Source: Candidatus Kaistia colombiensis (GTDB taxonomy: Bacteria; Pseudomonadota; Alphaproteobacteria; Rhizobiales; Kaistiaceae). From it: a DNA stretch of 64,000 nt. Each line of letters begins with the position of its first letter. Positions within the stretch are counted from its first letter, which is position 1. A program made the translations under genes and the position numbers. The notes beneath the pieces were generated by a model. It was not told where the DNA came from. It made no database searches and was given only the letters and a program-made list of their open reading frames with translations. Where the stretch lies: NCBI GenBank assembly GCA_029203105.1, contig CP119318.1, forward strand, positions 944,501 to 1,008,500, read 5' to 3'. This document shows positions 7,800 to 16,310 of this stretch, piece after piece.

Positions 7800-8719
7800 T
7801 GGATGCCTTGATCTTCGTTCTGGCGGGCGCCTTCGCGACCGCGACGCCGCTGCTGTTCGCCGCCCTCGGTGAGCTGGTCGTCGAGAAATCCGGCGTCCTC
7901 AATCTGAGCGTCGAGGGCATGATGGCACTCTCCGCCGCCATCGCCTTCATGGCGACGCTGCAGTCGGGCTCGCATCTGGTCGGCTTTGTCGCCGGCGCCG
8001 CCAGCGGAGCGCTGCTCTCCGCCGTCTTCGCCGTGCTGGTTCTCGGTTTCATGGCCAACCAGGTGGCGGCAGGGCTCGCCGTCGGCATTCTGGGACTGGG
8101 GCTTTCGGCCCTCTTCGGCCGCGCCTTCGAGGGCGCCACCCTGATGGGGCTCAACAAGGTCGCGATTCCGCTCCTGTCGGACATCCCCGTTCTCGGGCGG
8201 ATCCTCTTCACCCAGGACATCGTCGTCTATGGCGGCATCGCCGCGACGGGCCTTGTCGCCTGGTTCCTCTATCGCACCAAGGCGGGCCTGACGCTGCGGG
8301 TGATCGGCGAGAACCCGGATACCGCGCATGCTCTCGGCATGAGGCCGGTCGGCGTCCGTTTCCTGGCGATCCTGTTCGGTGGCGCCATGGCCGGATTGGC
8401 CGGTGCCTACGCCTCGACGGTCCTGACCCCGCTCTGGTCGCAGGACATGATCGCGGGTCGCGGCTGGATCGCGGTCGCGCTGGTCGTGTTCGGGACCTGG
8501 CGACCGGGCCGCGTGGCGGTCGGCGCCTATCTGTTCGGCGCGGTGTCGCTGCTCGGACTGGCCTTGCAGGCGATGGGCATCGGCATTCCGGCCCAGTTCA
8601 TGACCTGCCTGCCTTACGTGCTGACCATTGTCGTGCTGGTGGCCATCTCGGCCGACAAGGTTCGGGTTCGCCTGAACGCACCGGCCGCGCTCGGGGAGAG
8701 CTATCGACCGGCGAGCTGA
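7796..8719 (+). CDS. ABC transporter permease, nucleoside/BMP type (second)
   Basis: 307-residue membrane protein, the shorter partner permease (YufQ/NupQ type). It has the motif KSGVLNLSVEGMM near the N-terminus, matching the conserved N-LS-EGMM element of the family, and about eight to nine membrane segments. It overlaps the upstream permease by four bases. The binding protein gene follows after a 49-base gap with a GGGAGGA ribosome site. Confidence 0.88.
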   Translation: MMDALIFVLAGAFATATPLLFAALGELVVEKSGVLNLSVEGMMALSAAIAFMATLQSGSHLVGFVAGAASGALLSAVFAVLVLGFMANQVAAGLAVGILGLGLSALFGRAFEGATLMGLNKVAIPLLSDIPVLGRILFTQDIVVYGGIAATGLVAWFLYRTKAGLTLRVIGENPDTAHALGMRPVGVRFLAILFGGAMAGLAGAYASTVLTPLWSQDMIAGRGWIAVALVVFGTWRPGRVAVGAYLFGAVSLLGLALQAMGIGIPAQFMTCLPYVLTIVVLVAISADKVRVRLNAPAALGESYRPAS

Positions 8720-8768
8720 GGGGCCGCCGGGCCGTTGGCGAGGAACGCATATTCTGGGAGGAATCAAC

Positions 8769-9848
8769 ATGCGTCACTGGATGAGGACAGCGCTGGCTAC
8801 CGTCGCGCTGGGCGTCGCGCTCACCGTTTCGGCAGAGGCGGATCCGTTCAAGATCGGCTACCTGCTGCCGAACCCTGTCGGCGAGCTCGGCTGGTCTTAC
8901 GAGCTCGATCGCGGTGGACGCGCGATCGCGGAGAAGTTCGGCGACAAGGTCGAGGTCCAGTTCGTCAACAGTCTGGGCGAGGGTCCTGACGCCACGCGCG
9001 TCATGAACAAGATGGCCGCCGATGGCTTCAACATGCTGGTGCTGGGTTCCTTCGGCTACCAGCAGGACGGCATGAAGCTGGCCAAGCGCTATCCGAAGCT
9101 CTCCATCGTCCACATCGGCGGCTACATGAACGCGCCGAATTTTTCGACGCTGACACCGCGCCATTATGAGGCCGCCTATCTCTGCGGCATGGCGGCCGGC
9201 ATGGTGACCAAGTCGGAGACGCTCGGCGTCATCGCCGCCTTTCCGCTTCCCGAAGTGCTCAACGTGATGAACGCCTATGTTCTCGGCGCGCAGAGCACCA
9301 ACGCCAACCTGAAGCCGGTCAAGGTGATCTGGCTGAATTCCTGGTTCGATCCGACCATGGAGAAGGCATCGACGGAATCGCTCGCCTCGCAGGGCACTGA
9401 CGTTGTCTTCTCGCTCTTCCCCGGGACGCCCGGTCCGATGGCCGCGGCCGAGCAGCTCGGCATTTACGGCACCGTCACCCATAGCGACAATTCCAAGTTT
9501 GCCCCGACCAAGCATCTCTGCGCCGGCCAGCTCAATTTCGGCCCGGTGATGATCAAGAAGGTCGAGGAGGCGATGGCCGGCAACTTCAAGGGCGACGACG
9601 TCTTCGCCGGTATCGCCGACAACGCGATCGCCGTTGCCGGCCTGAACAAGGATCTTTCCGACGAGCAGCGGGCACTGATCCTGGCGCGGCAGGACGAGAT
9701 GCGCGCTGGCACCTTCAAGCCCTTCACCGGTCCGATCACCTCGAACGAGAACAAGGAAGCGGTTGCCGCCGGTACGTCGCTCGATGACCGCGCCATCAAG
9801 GGCATGAACTTCCTGGTCAAGGGCATCGACACCACGATCCCGAAATAG
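8769..9848 (+). CDS. BMP-family ABC transporter substrate-binding protein
   Basis: Periplasmic binding protein of the Bmp/Med family (PnrA-like), known members of which bind nucleosides and some other small ligands. A signal peptide is visible (basic MRHWMR, hydrophobic core, cleavage near SAEA-D), without a lipobox cysteine, so it is soluble. The mature part starts FKIGYLLPNPVGELGWSYE, matching the G-D-GWS-H region of the family with some change. That variation and the catabolic neighbours leave the ligand open: a nucleoside, a nucleobase or another N-heterocycle. 359 residues is normal. Confidence 0.88.
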   Translation: MRHWMRTALATVALGVALTVSAEADPFKIGYLLPNPVGELGWSYELDRGGRAIAEKFGDKVEVQFVNSLGEGPDATRVMNKMAADGFNMLVLGSFGYQQDGMKLAKRYPKLSIVHIGGYMNAPNFSTLTPRHYEAAYLCGMAAGMVTKSETLGVIAAFPLPEVLNVMNAYVLGAQSTNANLKPVKVIWLNSWFDPTMEKASTESLASQGTDVVFSLFPGTPGPMAAAEQLGIYGTVTHSDNSKFAPTKHLCAGQLNFGPVMIKKVEEAMAGNFKGDDVFAGIADNAIAVAGLNKDLSDEQRALILARQDEMRAGTFKPFTGPITSNENKEAVAAGTSLDDRAIKGMNFLVKGIDTTIPK

Positions 9849-10015
9849 GCTCCCCAGCCATTCACCGGCTCCGGAATGGACCTGCAGCGCGGGTCCGTAC
9901 GGGACAGGTGCGCCGAAATGGACCTTCCGGGGACCTCCTAACCTCCGGAAGACCGACAAGACGGGTCGAACGCGCGGGACGATCGTGCAGGGGCCTTCGA
10001 ACAGCAGGAATTGAA

Positions 10016-11293
10016 ATGATGTCAGACACGACCGAACGCACGCTCTCGGCCGGCCAGGCCGCCTCCGCCGCAGCGGCGAAGTCCGTCGCGGCCCTCGACG
10101 CCACCAAGGTGCATCTCGTGCGTGTCTGCGCGGCCGGCGAGATCACCCGGGCGGTCGGCCCGCGCCGCTTCCTGCATGCCGGGCCGCCGATCCGGCTCGA
10201 GGATGTCCCCGGGCCGATGCGCGGCGCGCTGATCGGCGGACTGATCTTCGAGGGCGAAGCCAAGAACGCCGCCGAGGCAGAGGCGATTCTCGACGCCGGC
10301 GAACTGGAACTGCTGCCCTGCCATGACGCCGGCGCCCTTGGCGCGATGGCCGGCGTGATCACGCCGAGCATGCCGGTGGTCGTCGCGAAGTCGGCCAACC
10401 AGACGACCTTTTCACCCCTGAACGAGGGAACGGGCGGCGCTGTCCGCTACGGTTCGTTCGACGACGAGACGCTGGTCCGGCTGCGCTGGATGGCGACTGA
10501 CATGGCTGGCGTCCTCGATGATGCCATCCAGGCGACGGATCCGATCGAGCTGGCCGACATGGTCGCGGAGGGACTCCGCCGTGGGGATGACTGCCACAAT
10601 CGCCTGATCGCCACCACTGCCAGCCTGATTGTCCGTCTCGCGCCCGCCCTGATCGCCAGCGGCCGGAACCGCGACGCGGTGACGAAGACCGTCGCCATCA
10701 TGGCCGGCAACGGCCATTTCGCGCTGCCCTTCGCCATCTCGGCCGCCAAGGCGCTGACGCTGGCCGCCGCCGACATCGCCGACAGCCCGATCGTCACCAC
10801 CATGTCCGGCAATGGCCGCGAGTTCGGCATCCGGGTCAGCGGTCTTGGCAATCGCTGGTTCCTGTGTCCGTCGCCGATCGGCGAGCCGAAGCTGATCCCG
10901 GGCGGCAAGATGGAGGACGTCAACCCGACGATGGGCGACTCGATGATTTCCGAGACGGCCGGCTTCGGCGCCTTCGCCATGTCGGCGGCCCCGGCCATCA
11001 TGTCCTTCGTCGGCGGCACGGTCGAGCAGGGCACCCGCATGGTCGGCGAGATGCGCCAGATCTGCTCCGGCACCAGCTCGCGCTTCCTGATCCCGGCGGA
11101 GGAACATCGCGGCAGCCCGATCGGCATCAATGTGCATCGGGTCCGCGAGACCGGCATCTCCCCGATGATCAACAATGGCCTGTCACACCGCCTGCCGGGC
11201 CATGGCCGCATCGGCGCGGGGGTTACCCGCATTCCGGTCGAGCCGTTCATTGAGGCGAGCCGCGCGCTCGAAGCGAAGGCGGCAGCCCGATGA
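10016..11293 (+). CDS. DUF1116 protein, AllG/YlbE-like
   Basis: 425 residues containing the DUF1116 domain (conserved blocks such as MAGNGHFALPFAISAAK, TTMSGNGREFGIR and CSGTSSRFLIPAEE). The E. coli relative AllG (YlbE) forms, with AllF and AllH, oxamate carbamoyltransferase of anaerobic allantoin breakdown. No AllF (FdrA) or AllH gene and no carbamate kinase is present here, so this copy must act alone or with other partners. The start at ATG 10016 has AGGA seven bases upstream. The stop overlaps the amidase start (ATGA), arguing for a joint pathway with the amidase. Confidence 0.8.
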   Translation: MMSDTTERTLSAGQAASAAAAKSVAALDATKVHLVRVCAAGEITRAVGPRRFLHAGPPIRLEDVPGPMRGALIGGLIFEGEAKNAAEAEAILDAGELELLPCHDAGALGAMAGVITPSMPVVVAKSANQTTFSPLNEGTGGAVRYGSFDDETLVRLRWMATDMAGVLDDAIQATDPIELADMVAEGLRRGDDCHNRLIATTASLIVRLAPALIASGRNRDAVTKTVAIMAGNGHFALPFAISAAKALTLAAADIADSPIVTTMSGNGREFGIRVSGLGNRWFLCPSPIGEPKLIPGGKMEDVNPTMGDSMISETAGFGAFAMSAAPAIMSFVGGTVEQGTRMVGEMRQICSGTSSRFLIPAEEHRGSPIGINVHRVRETGISPMINNGLSHRLPGHGRIGAGVTRIPVEPFIEASRALEAKAAAR

Positions 11294-12837
11294 CCGTTGT
11301 GAAGCACGATGATTCCTACGCGATCGCGCGCGTCGCCGAGCGCTGGAATCTTGGACCGGACGACGTGGCCGGCATCGAAATGGCCGTCGGCAATACCCGC
11401 CGCACCTATGGACGTGTCGAGACGTTGGCCGAGGAAGTCCTAGGCGCGGAGCCGGTGCCCGCCGTCGACTGGACGGTCGAGCGCATCGGCGGCGCCGACA
11501 AATACCACGCCTGGATGTACCGAACCGAGGATCGGCGCACGCTGTTTGGCCCGCTCGCCGGCGAGCGGCTCGTCGTCAAGGATTCGATCGCCGTCGCCGG
11601 CGTGCCGATGACGCTCGGCGGTGATTTCCTGCGCGATTTCGTGCCGTCGAAGAGCGCGCTCGCCGTCGAGCGGGCGCTCGACGCCGGCGCCAAGCTGGTC
11701 GGGACCGCCGTCTGCGAGGATCTCTGCTATTCCGGTTCGAGTTTCACATCCGTCACCGGGGCGGTGCTCAATCCCTATGACAAGACGCGTTCTGCCGGCG
11801 GTTCGTCATCCGGTTGCGGCGTTCTGCTCGCCACGGGGCAGGCCGATCTGGCGCTCGGCACCGATCTCGGCGGTTCGGTCCGCAATCCGGCCGCCTGGTC
11901 CGGCATTTCCGCCCTGAAGCCGACCTTCGGCCTCGTTCCCTATACGGGCGCGGTGGCGACCGAGTTCACCATGGACCATCTCGGCCTGATGGCGCGGACG
12001 GCGCGCGATCTCGCCCGGTTGCTCGACGCGGTCGCCGGCTTCAGCGACAGCGACCCGCGCCAGGCCGGCGTCCCTGCCGCGGCCCGTTCTGCCGTCGAGA
12101 CGCTCGATCAGGATTTGCGCGGCCTGCGCATCGGCATCGTCAGCGAAGGCTTCGGCTGGCCCGGGTCCGACCCCGCTCTGGACGAGAGGGTACGTGCCGC
12201 CGCCAAATCCTTCGCCGATCTCGGCGCGGAGGTCGGCGAGGCATCGGTCGCGCTGCACAAGCAGGCGACGGATATCCACGCGCCGATCTCCTGCGAGGGC
12301 GGACTGGCGACCGTGTTCGAGCAAAGCACGCAAGGGGCGAACCATCTCGGCGTCTACGACGCCGAACTGGCCGCCGCCTTTGGCGCGGCGCTTGAGACTG
12401 GTGCCGCGCGCCTGCCTCTCAACGCGAAGGCGGCGTTGATTTCGGGCACCATTATGCGGGGCGAGAGCAAGGGCCGGATCCTCGCCCTGGCGCAGCGGCT
12501 GCGGCGCGTGTTGCGGGCCCAGTATGACGCGGCGCTGGCGGAGCATGACATCCTCGTCATGCCGACCTGCCCGATGCTGCCGCACCGGCTACCGACCGGG
12601 CCGCTGCCGCCGGCCGAGCATCAGCGGCTCGCCTTCCAGATGCACGACAACAATTGCGCGACGAACCTGACCGGGCATCCGGCGCTCAGCGTTCCCTGCG
12701 GTCTCATCGACGGCCTGCCGGTCGGCATGCTGCTGATCGGTCGCCCCATGCAGGACGGCTTGCTGCTCAACGCCGCGCATCAGTTCCAGACCCATCTTTT
12801 CGCCTGCCCGACGCCGCCTTCCGGCCGTGCGTCGTGA
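11290..12837 (+). CDS. Amidase-signature family hydrolase
   Basis: 515 residues with the amidase-signature Ser-cisSer-Lys triad: K97 (VVKDSIAVAG), a cis-serine in the GGSSSG loop (about S173) and nucleophile S196 in TDLGGSVRNP. Family members hydrolyse amides, ureides or allophanate. AtzF, GatA and plain amidases share the fold. It lacks the extra C-terminal domain of full allophanate hydrolases. Coupled to the DUF1116 gene by ATGA and next to a ring-opening enzyme, it may cleave a carbamoyl or amide intermediate. The substrate is not predictable. Confidence 0.85.
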   Translation: MTVVKHDDSYAIARVAERWNLGPDDVAGIEMAVGNTRRTYGRVETLAEEVLGAEPVPAVDWTVERIGGADKYHAWMYRTEDRRTLFGPLAGERLVVKDSIAVAGVPMTLGGDFLRDFVPSKSALAVERALDAGAKLVGTAVCEDLCYSGSSFTSVTGAVLNPYDKTRSAGGSSSGCGVLLATGQADLALGTDLGGSVRNPAAWSGISALKPTFGLVPYTGAVATEFTMDHLGLMARTARDLARLLDAVAGFSDSDPRQAGVPAAARSAVETLDQDLRGLRIGIVSEGFGWPGSDPALDERVRAAAKSFADLGAEVGEASVALHKQATDIHAPISCEGGLATVFEQSTQGANHLGVYDAELAAAFGAALETGAARLPLNAKAALISGTIMRGESKGRILALAQRLRRVLRAQYDAALAEHDILVMPTCPMLPHRLPTGPLPPAEHQRLAFQMHDNNCATNLTGHPALSVPCGLIDGLPVGMLLIGRPMQDGLLLNAAHQFQTHLFACPTPPSGRAS

Positions 12838-12862
12838 GGCCGGATCCCTTGGAGAGCTTCCC

Positions 12863-13240
12863 ATGACTGAACAGCGCAACGTCCTCGGTGGTCCGCTCGA
12901 GCTCTGCTCGACCGATCCTCTGACCGGCTATCTGCGCGATGGCTGCTGCACCACCGGCTCCGAAAATCCGCTCCGCCATACGATCTGCGCGATCATGACG
13001 GAGGCGTTCATCGATTTTCAGGCCAGCGTCGGCAACGATTTGACGACCATCCGCCCGGACCTGCGCTTTCCGGGCCTCGTCCCCGGCGACCGCTGGTGCG
13101 TGATCGCGGCCAAGTGGTTCGAGGCCTACCAGGCCGGCGTCGCATGCCCGGTCGTCCTGGCGGCGACCAATGAGGCGACGCTCGAGATCGTCCCGCTCGC
13201 CGCCCTGCTCGAACACGCGGTCGATCGGCCGGCGGCCTGA
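12863..13240 (+). CDS. DUF2237 family protein
   Basis: 125 residues beginning NVLGGPLELCSTDPLTGYL, then DGCCTTG and FPGLVPGDRWC, the conserved DUF2237 core. Function is unknown for the family. It has five conserved cysteines and tryptophan/aspartate-rich turns that look like a small enzyme or ligand-binding fold. ATG at 12863 is preceded by GGAGAG. Its position inside a catabolic operon, between an amidase and a crotonase, is a clue to function, because DUF2237 genes are usually seen without informative context. Confidence 0.82.
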   Translation: MTEQRNVLGGPLELCSTDPLTGYLRDGCCTTGSENPLRHTICAIMTEAFIDFQASVGNDLTTIRPDLRFPGLVPGDRWCVIAAKWFEAYQAGVACPVVLAATNEATLEIVPLAALLEHAVDRPAA

Positions 13241-13287
13241 CGCCGCCCGTCCCGCCCTCTCGTCAAAACCTGTTGGAAGGAACCGTC

Positions 13288-14046
13288 ATGTCGGTCGTTC
13301 TCCTGGAAAAGCCCGTCGCGGGCGTCGCCGTCATCCGGCTCAATCGGCCCGAAGTCCGCAATGCGCTGACCACCGAGGTTCGCCTGCTGATCGAGCGATA
13401 TGTCAACGAGCTCAACGCCGACCCCGGCGTGCGGGCGATCGTGCTCGGCGGCAACGAGGCGGTTTTCGCTGTCGGCGCCGATCTGAAGGAGCAGCTGAAC
13501 CGCACGGTTACCGGCGCGATCCAGACCTTCACCACCCACGCGCTGTGGCGGTCGCCGAAGCCGGTGATCGCAGCGGTCAATGGCGATGCGTTCGGCGGCG
13601 GTTGCGAACTGGTGCTGCAGTGCGATTTCGTCATCGCGTCGACCAACGCCCGCTTCTGCCAGCCGGAGGTCAATCTCGGCTTCGTGCCGGGCGGCGGCGC
13701 GACGCAGCGCCTGCCGCGGGCCATCGGCCGCCAGAACGCGATGTATGCGCTGCTGACGGCGACGCCGATCCCGGCCGTGGAAGCGCAGCGCATGGGCCTG
13801 GTCAGCGAGATCGTCGAAGGCGATGCCACCCGCCGTGCCGTCGAACTCGCCGCCCTGATCGCGACCAAGCCGCCGATCACCGTGCAACAGATCAAGGAAG
13901 TCGTCCGTCTCGGCCTCGACACCACCTCGGAAGCCGGCATCGCCATGGAGCGCAGCCGCTGGCAGCTGATGTTCGGCACCAGCGATCTGCATGAGGGCAT
14001 CGGATCGTTCCTGGAAGGAAAGCCGGCGAACTATCGCGGCGAATAA
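13288..14046 (+). CDS. Enoyl-CoA hydratase/isomerase (crotonase) family protein
   Basis: 252-residue crotonase. The oxyanion-hole segments (AVFAVGADLKE and NGDAFGGGCEL) and the first glutamate region (QPEVNLGFVPGGG) are present. The second catalytic glutamate of true hydratases, in the AMEMVLTG region, is replaced: the matching stretch reads AMYALLTA. So it is unlikely to be a classical hydratase and could be an isomerase, hydrolase or decarboxylase of an acyl-CoA. ATG 13288 follows GGAAGGA. It implies that the pathway passes through a CoA ester, although no CoA ligase is visible nearby. Confidence 0.82.
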   Translation: MSVVLLEKPVAGVAVIRLNRPEVRNALTTEVRLLIERYVNELNADPGVRAIVLGGNEAVFAVGADLKEQLNRTVTGAIQTFTTHALWRSPKPVIAAVNGDAFGGGCELVLQCDFVIASTNARFCQPEVNLGFVPGGGATQRLPRAIGRQNAMYALLTATPIPAVEAQRMGLVSEIVEGDATRRAVELAALIATKPPITVQQIKEVVRLGLDTTSEAGIAMERSRWQLMFGTSDLHEGIGSFLEGKPANYRGE

Positions 14047-14094
14047 CGGCGCGCGATACGCGAATCCTTTGATCCTCTTGGTCCGGAGTCTCCC

Positions 14095-14829
14095 ATGGCA
14101 CTCAATCGCACGCTGATCGGCATGTTGACGCCGTCGTCCAATACCGTCCTCGAACCCTATATGGGCGCGATCCTCCATGACCTGCTGCCGGAGGTGACGG
14201 CGCATTTCCAGCGCTTCACGGTCAAGGAGATCACGCTGGGCGAGAAGGCGATGGCGCAGTTCACCAACTCGTCCTTGGTCGAGGCGGCCCGCATCCTGAA
14301 CGACGCCCACATGGACGTTATCGCCTGGGCCGGCACCGCCGCCGGCTGGCGCGGGTTCGAGATCGACCAGAAGCTCTGCGCCGAGATCACCGAAGCGACC
14401 GGCGCCCCGGCGACGACGAGCGTTCTCGCGCTGAACGAGATTCTCGATCGCACCGAGATCCGCAGGCTCGGGCTGGTGACCCCGTATATCGGCGACGTGC
14501 AGCAGCAGATCATCGCCAATTACGACGCCGCCGGCCACCGGGTCACGACCGAGCGGCACATGGGCGAAAAGGACAATTTCTCCTTCGCCGAATATGACGA
14601 GGCGACGATCTCCCGCGTGATCCGCGAAGTGGCCGCCGACAAGCCGGAAGCGATCATCGTGCTCTGCACCAATTTCCGTGGCGCGCCGCTGGTCGAGCAA
14701 CTCGAGCGCGAGATCGGCATCCCGATCTACGATTCCGTCAGCGCGACGGTCTGGAAGGCCCTGCAGATGACCGGCATCGATACGTCGCGCATCAAGGGTT
14801 GGGGACGTCTTTTCGGGGAGCTGCGCTGA
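14095..14829 (+). CDS. Asp/Glu racemase superfamily: arylmalonate decarboxylase/maleate isomerase-like
   Basis: 244 residues. Maleate isomerases use two cysteines, while arylmalonate decarboxylase keeps only the second. Here the first position is G80 (WAGTAAGWRG) and the second is C191 (VLCTNFRG), and the C-terminus GWGRLF matches the decarboxylase type. The active-site pattern therefore resembles arylmalonate decarboxylase more than maleate isomerase. It probably decarboxylates or isomerises a small dicarboxylate released by ring opening. It is preceded by GGAG and followed by the dihydropyrimidinase. Confidence 0.78.
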   Translation: MALNRTLIGMLTPSSNTVLEPYMGAILHDLLPEVTAHFQRFTVKEITLGEKAMAQFTNSSLVEAARILNDAHMDVIAWAGTAAGWRGFEIDQKLCAEITEATGAPATTSVLALNEILDRTEIRRLGLVTPYIGDVQQQIIANYDAAGHRVTTERHMGEKDNFSFAEYDEATISRVIREVAADKPEAIIVLCTNFRGAPLVEQLEREIGIPIYDSVSATVWKALQMTGIDTSRIKGWGRLFGELR

Positions 14830-14852
14830 GGCGCGGGACGGGATAGCTGGCC

Positions 14853-16310
14853 ATGAATGATTTCCTCTTCGACCTCGTCATCCGCAACGGAACGGTGGTG
14901 ACGGCCGCTGACACGGTGGTGTGCGACGTGGCGGTCCGCGATGGACGGATCGTGGCGCTGGGCGAGCATCTTCCCCATGGCCACAAGGAAATCGACGCGA
15001 CCGGGCAATATGTGCTGCCCGGCGGCGTCGATGCCCATTGCCATCTCGATCAGCCGATGGGGCCGGGATTGAAGATGGCCGACGATTTCGAGACTGGCAC
15101 GCGCTCGGCCGCCTGTGGCGGCACGACGACGGTGATCCCCTTCGCCGCCCAGGCGAAGGGCGAGAGCCTGCGCGCCGCCGTCGACGACTACCACAAGCGC
15201 GCCGAGGGGCGGGCCTGCGTCGACTACGCCTTCCATATGATCGTCACCGACCCCTCGAAGCCGGTGATCGCCGAGGAATTGCCGTCGCTGGTCGACGAGG
15301 GCTACACCTCTTTCAAGATCTACATGACTTATGACGATCTCAAGCTGGACGACCGCCAGATCCTGGAATGCCTGGCGGTGGCACGGCGCGAGGGCGCCAT
15401 GACGATGATCCATGCCGAGAACGCCGATTGCATCGCCTGGCTGACGGAAGCGCTGGAGGCGGCAGGCCATACCGCGCCCCGCTTCCATGCCGATGCGCGA
15501 CCGTCCCTTGTCGAGCGCGAGGCGACGCATCGGGCTCTGTCGCTAGCCGAACTGGTCGACGTGCCGATCCTGATCGTGCATGTCTCCGGGACCGAGGCGA
15601 TGGAGCAGATCCGCTGGGCGCAGGCGCGCGGGCATCTCGTCTATGCCGAGACCTGCCCGCAATATCTGTTCCTGACCGAAAAGCATCTGCATCGCGACGG
15701 TTTCGAGGGCGCCAAGTTCGTTTGCAGCCCGCCGCCGCGCGACGAGGCCAATCACGAGGCGATCTGGAACGGGCTTGCGACCGGCGTGTTCGAGGTGTTC
15801 TCCTCCGATCACGCGCCGTTCCGCTATGATGATCCACTCGGCAAGAAGGCGTTTGGCGAGTGCGCGTCATTCCAGTGCATTCCGAACGGCATTCCCGGTC
15901 TGGAGACGCGGCTGCCGCTGCTGTTTTCGGAAGGCGTGCTGGGCGGCCGGATCGACATCAACCGCTTCGTGGCATTGACGTCTACCAATCCGGCCAAGAT
16001 TTACGGGCTGTATCCGCGCAAGGGCACCATCGCGGTCGGTGTTGACGCCGATATAGCCATCTGGGACCCCAACGTATGCTGGACGATTGCCAATGAGGAA
16101 CTCCACCACAACGTCGACTACACGCCTTACGAAGGCATGGTGTTGAGAGGGCGGCCGATCACGACCATTCTTCGAGGTGCCATTGTCTGGGAAGGGGGAA
16201 GCTTCACGGGAGCCGCGGGAGCCGGACAATTCCTCCGCTGCGCACGTCCACAACCCGCGAAGCGCGCGCGCTCCCGAACCCGTCGCCAAGAGGCCATGCC
16301 TGGGTCGTAG
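14853..16310 (+). CDS. Dihydropyrimidinase/hydantoinase-type cyclic amidohydrolase
   Basis: 485 residues. The binuclear metal site is complete: H62 and H64 (DAHCHLD), K155 (SFKIYMTY, the lysine carboxylated in the family), H187 (IHAEN), H243 (VHVSG) and D319 (SSDHAPF). Y160 matches the conserved substrate-binding tyrosine. The enzyme opens cyclic ureides such as dihydrouracil or hydantoins to N-carbamoyl amino acids. No dihydropyrimidine dehydrogenase or beta-ureidopropionase is nearby, so classical uracil breakdown is unlikely. The last 36 codons overlap the convergent nikE gene by 107 bases and are basic and low-complexity, so the end could be altered. Confidence 0.88.
   Translation: MNDFLFDLVIRNGTVVTAADTVVCDVAVRDGRIVALGEHLPHGHKEIDATGQYVLPGGVDAHCHLDQPMGPGLKMADDFETGTRSAACGGTTTVIPFAAQAKGESLRAAVDDYHKRAEGRACVDYAFHMIVTDPSKPVIAEELPSLVDEGYTSFKIYMTYDDLKLDDRQILECLAVARREGAMTMIHAENADCIAWLTEALEAAGHTAPRFHADARPSLVEREATHRALSLAELVDVPILIVHVSGTEAMEQIRWAQARGHLVYAETCPQYLFLTEKHLHRDGFEGAKFVCSPPPRDEANHEAIWNGLATGVFEVFSSDHAPFRYDDPLGKKAFGECASFQCIPNGIPGLETRLPLLFSEGVLGGRIDINRFVALTSTNPAKIYGLYPRKGTIAVGVDADIAIWDPNVCWTIANEELHHNVDYTPYEGMVLRGRPITTILRGAIVWEGGSFTGAAGAGQFLRCARPQPAKRARSRTRRQEAMPGS

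Noticed and set aside
14853..16310. Classical reductive pyrimidine degradation (Pyd) operon
   Set aside because: Dihydropyrimidinase is present, but dihydropyrimidine dehydrogenase subunits and beta-ureidopropionase are missing from the operon.
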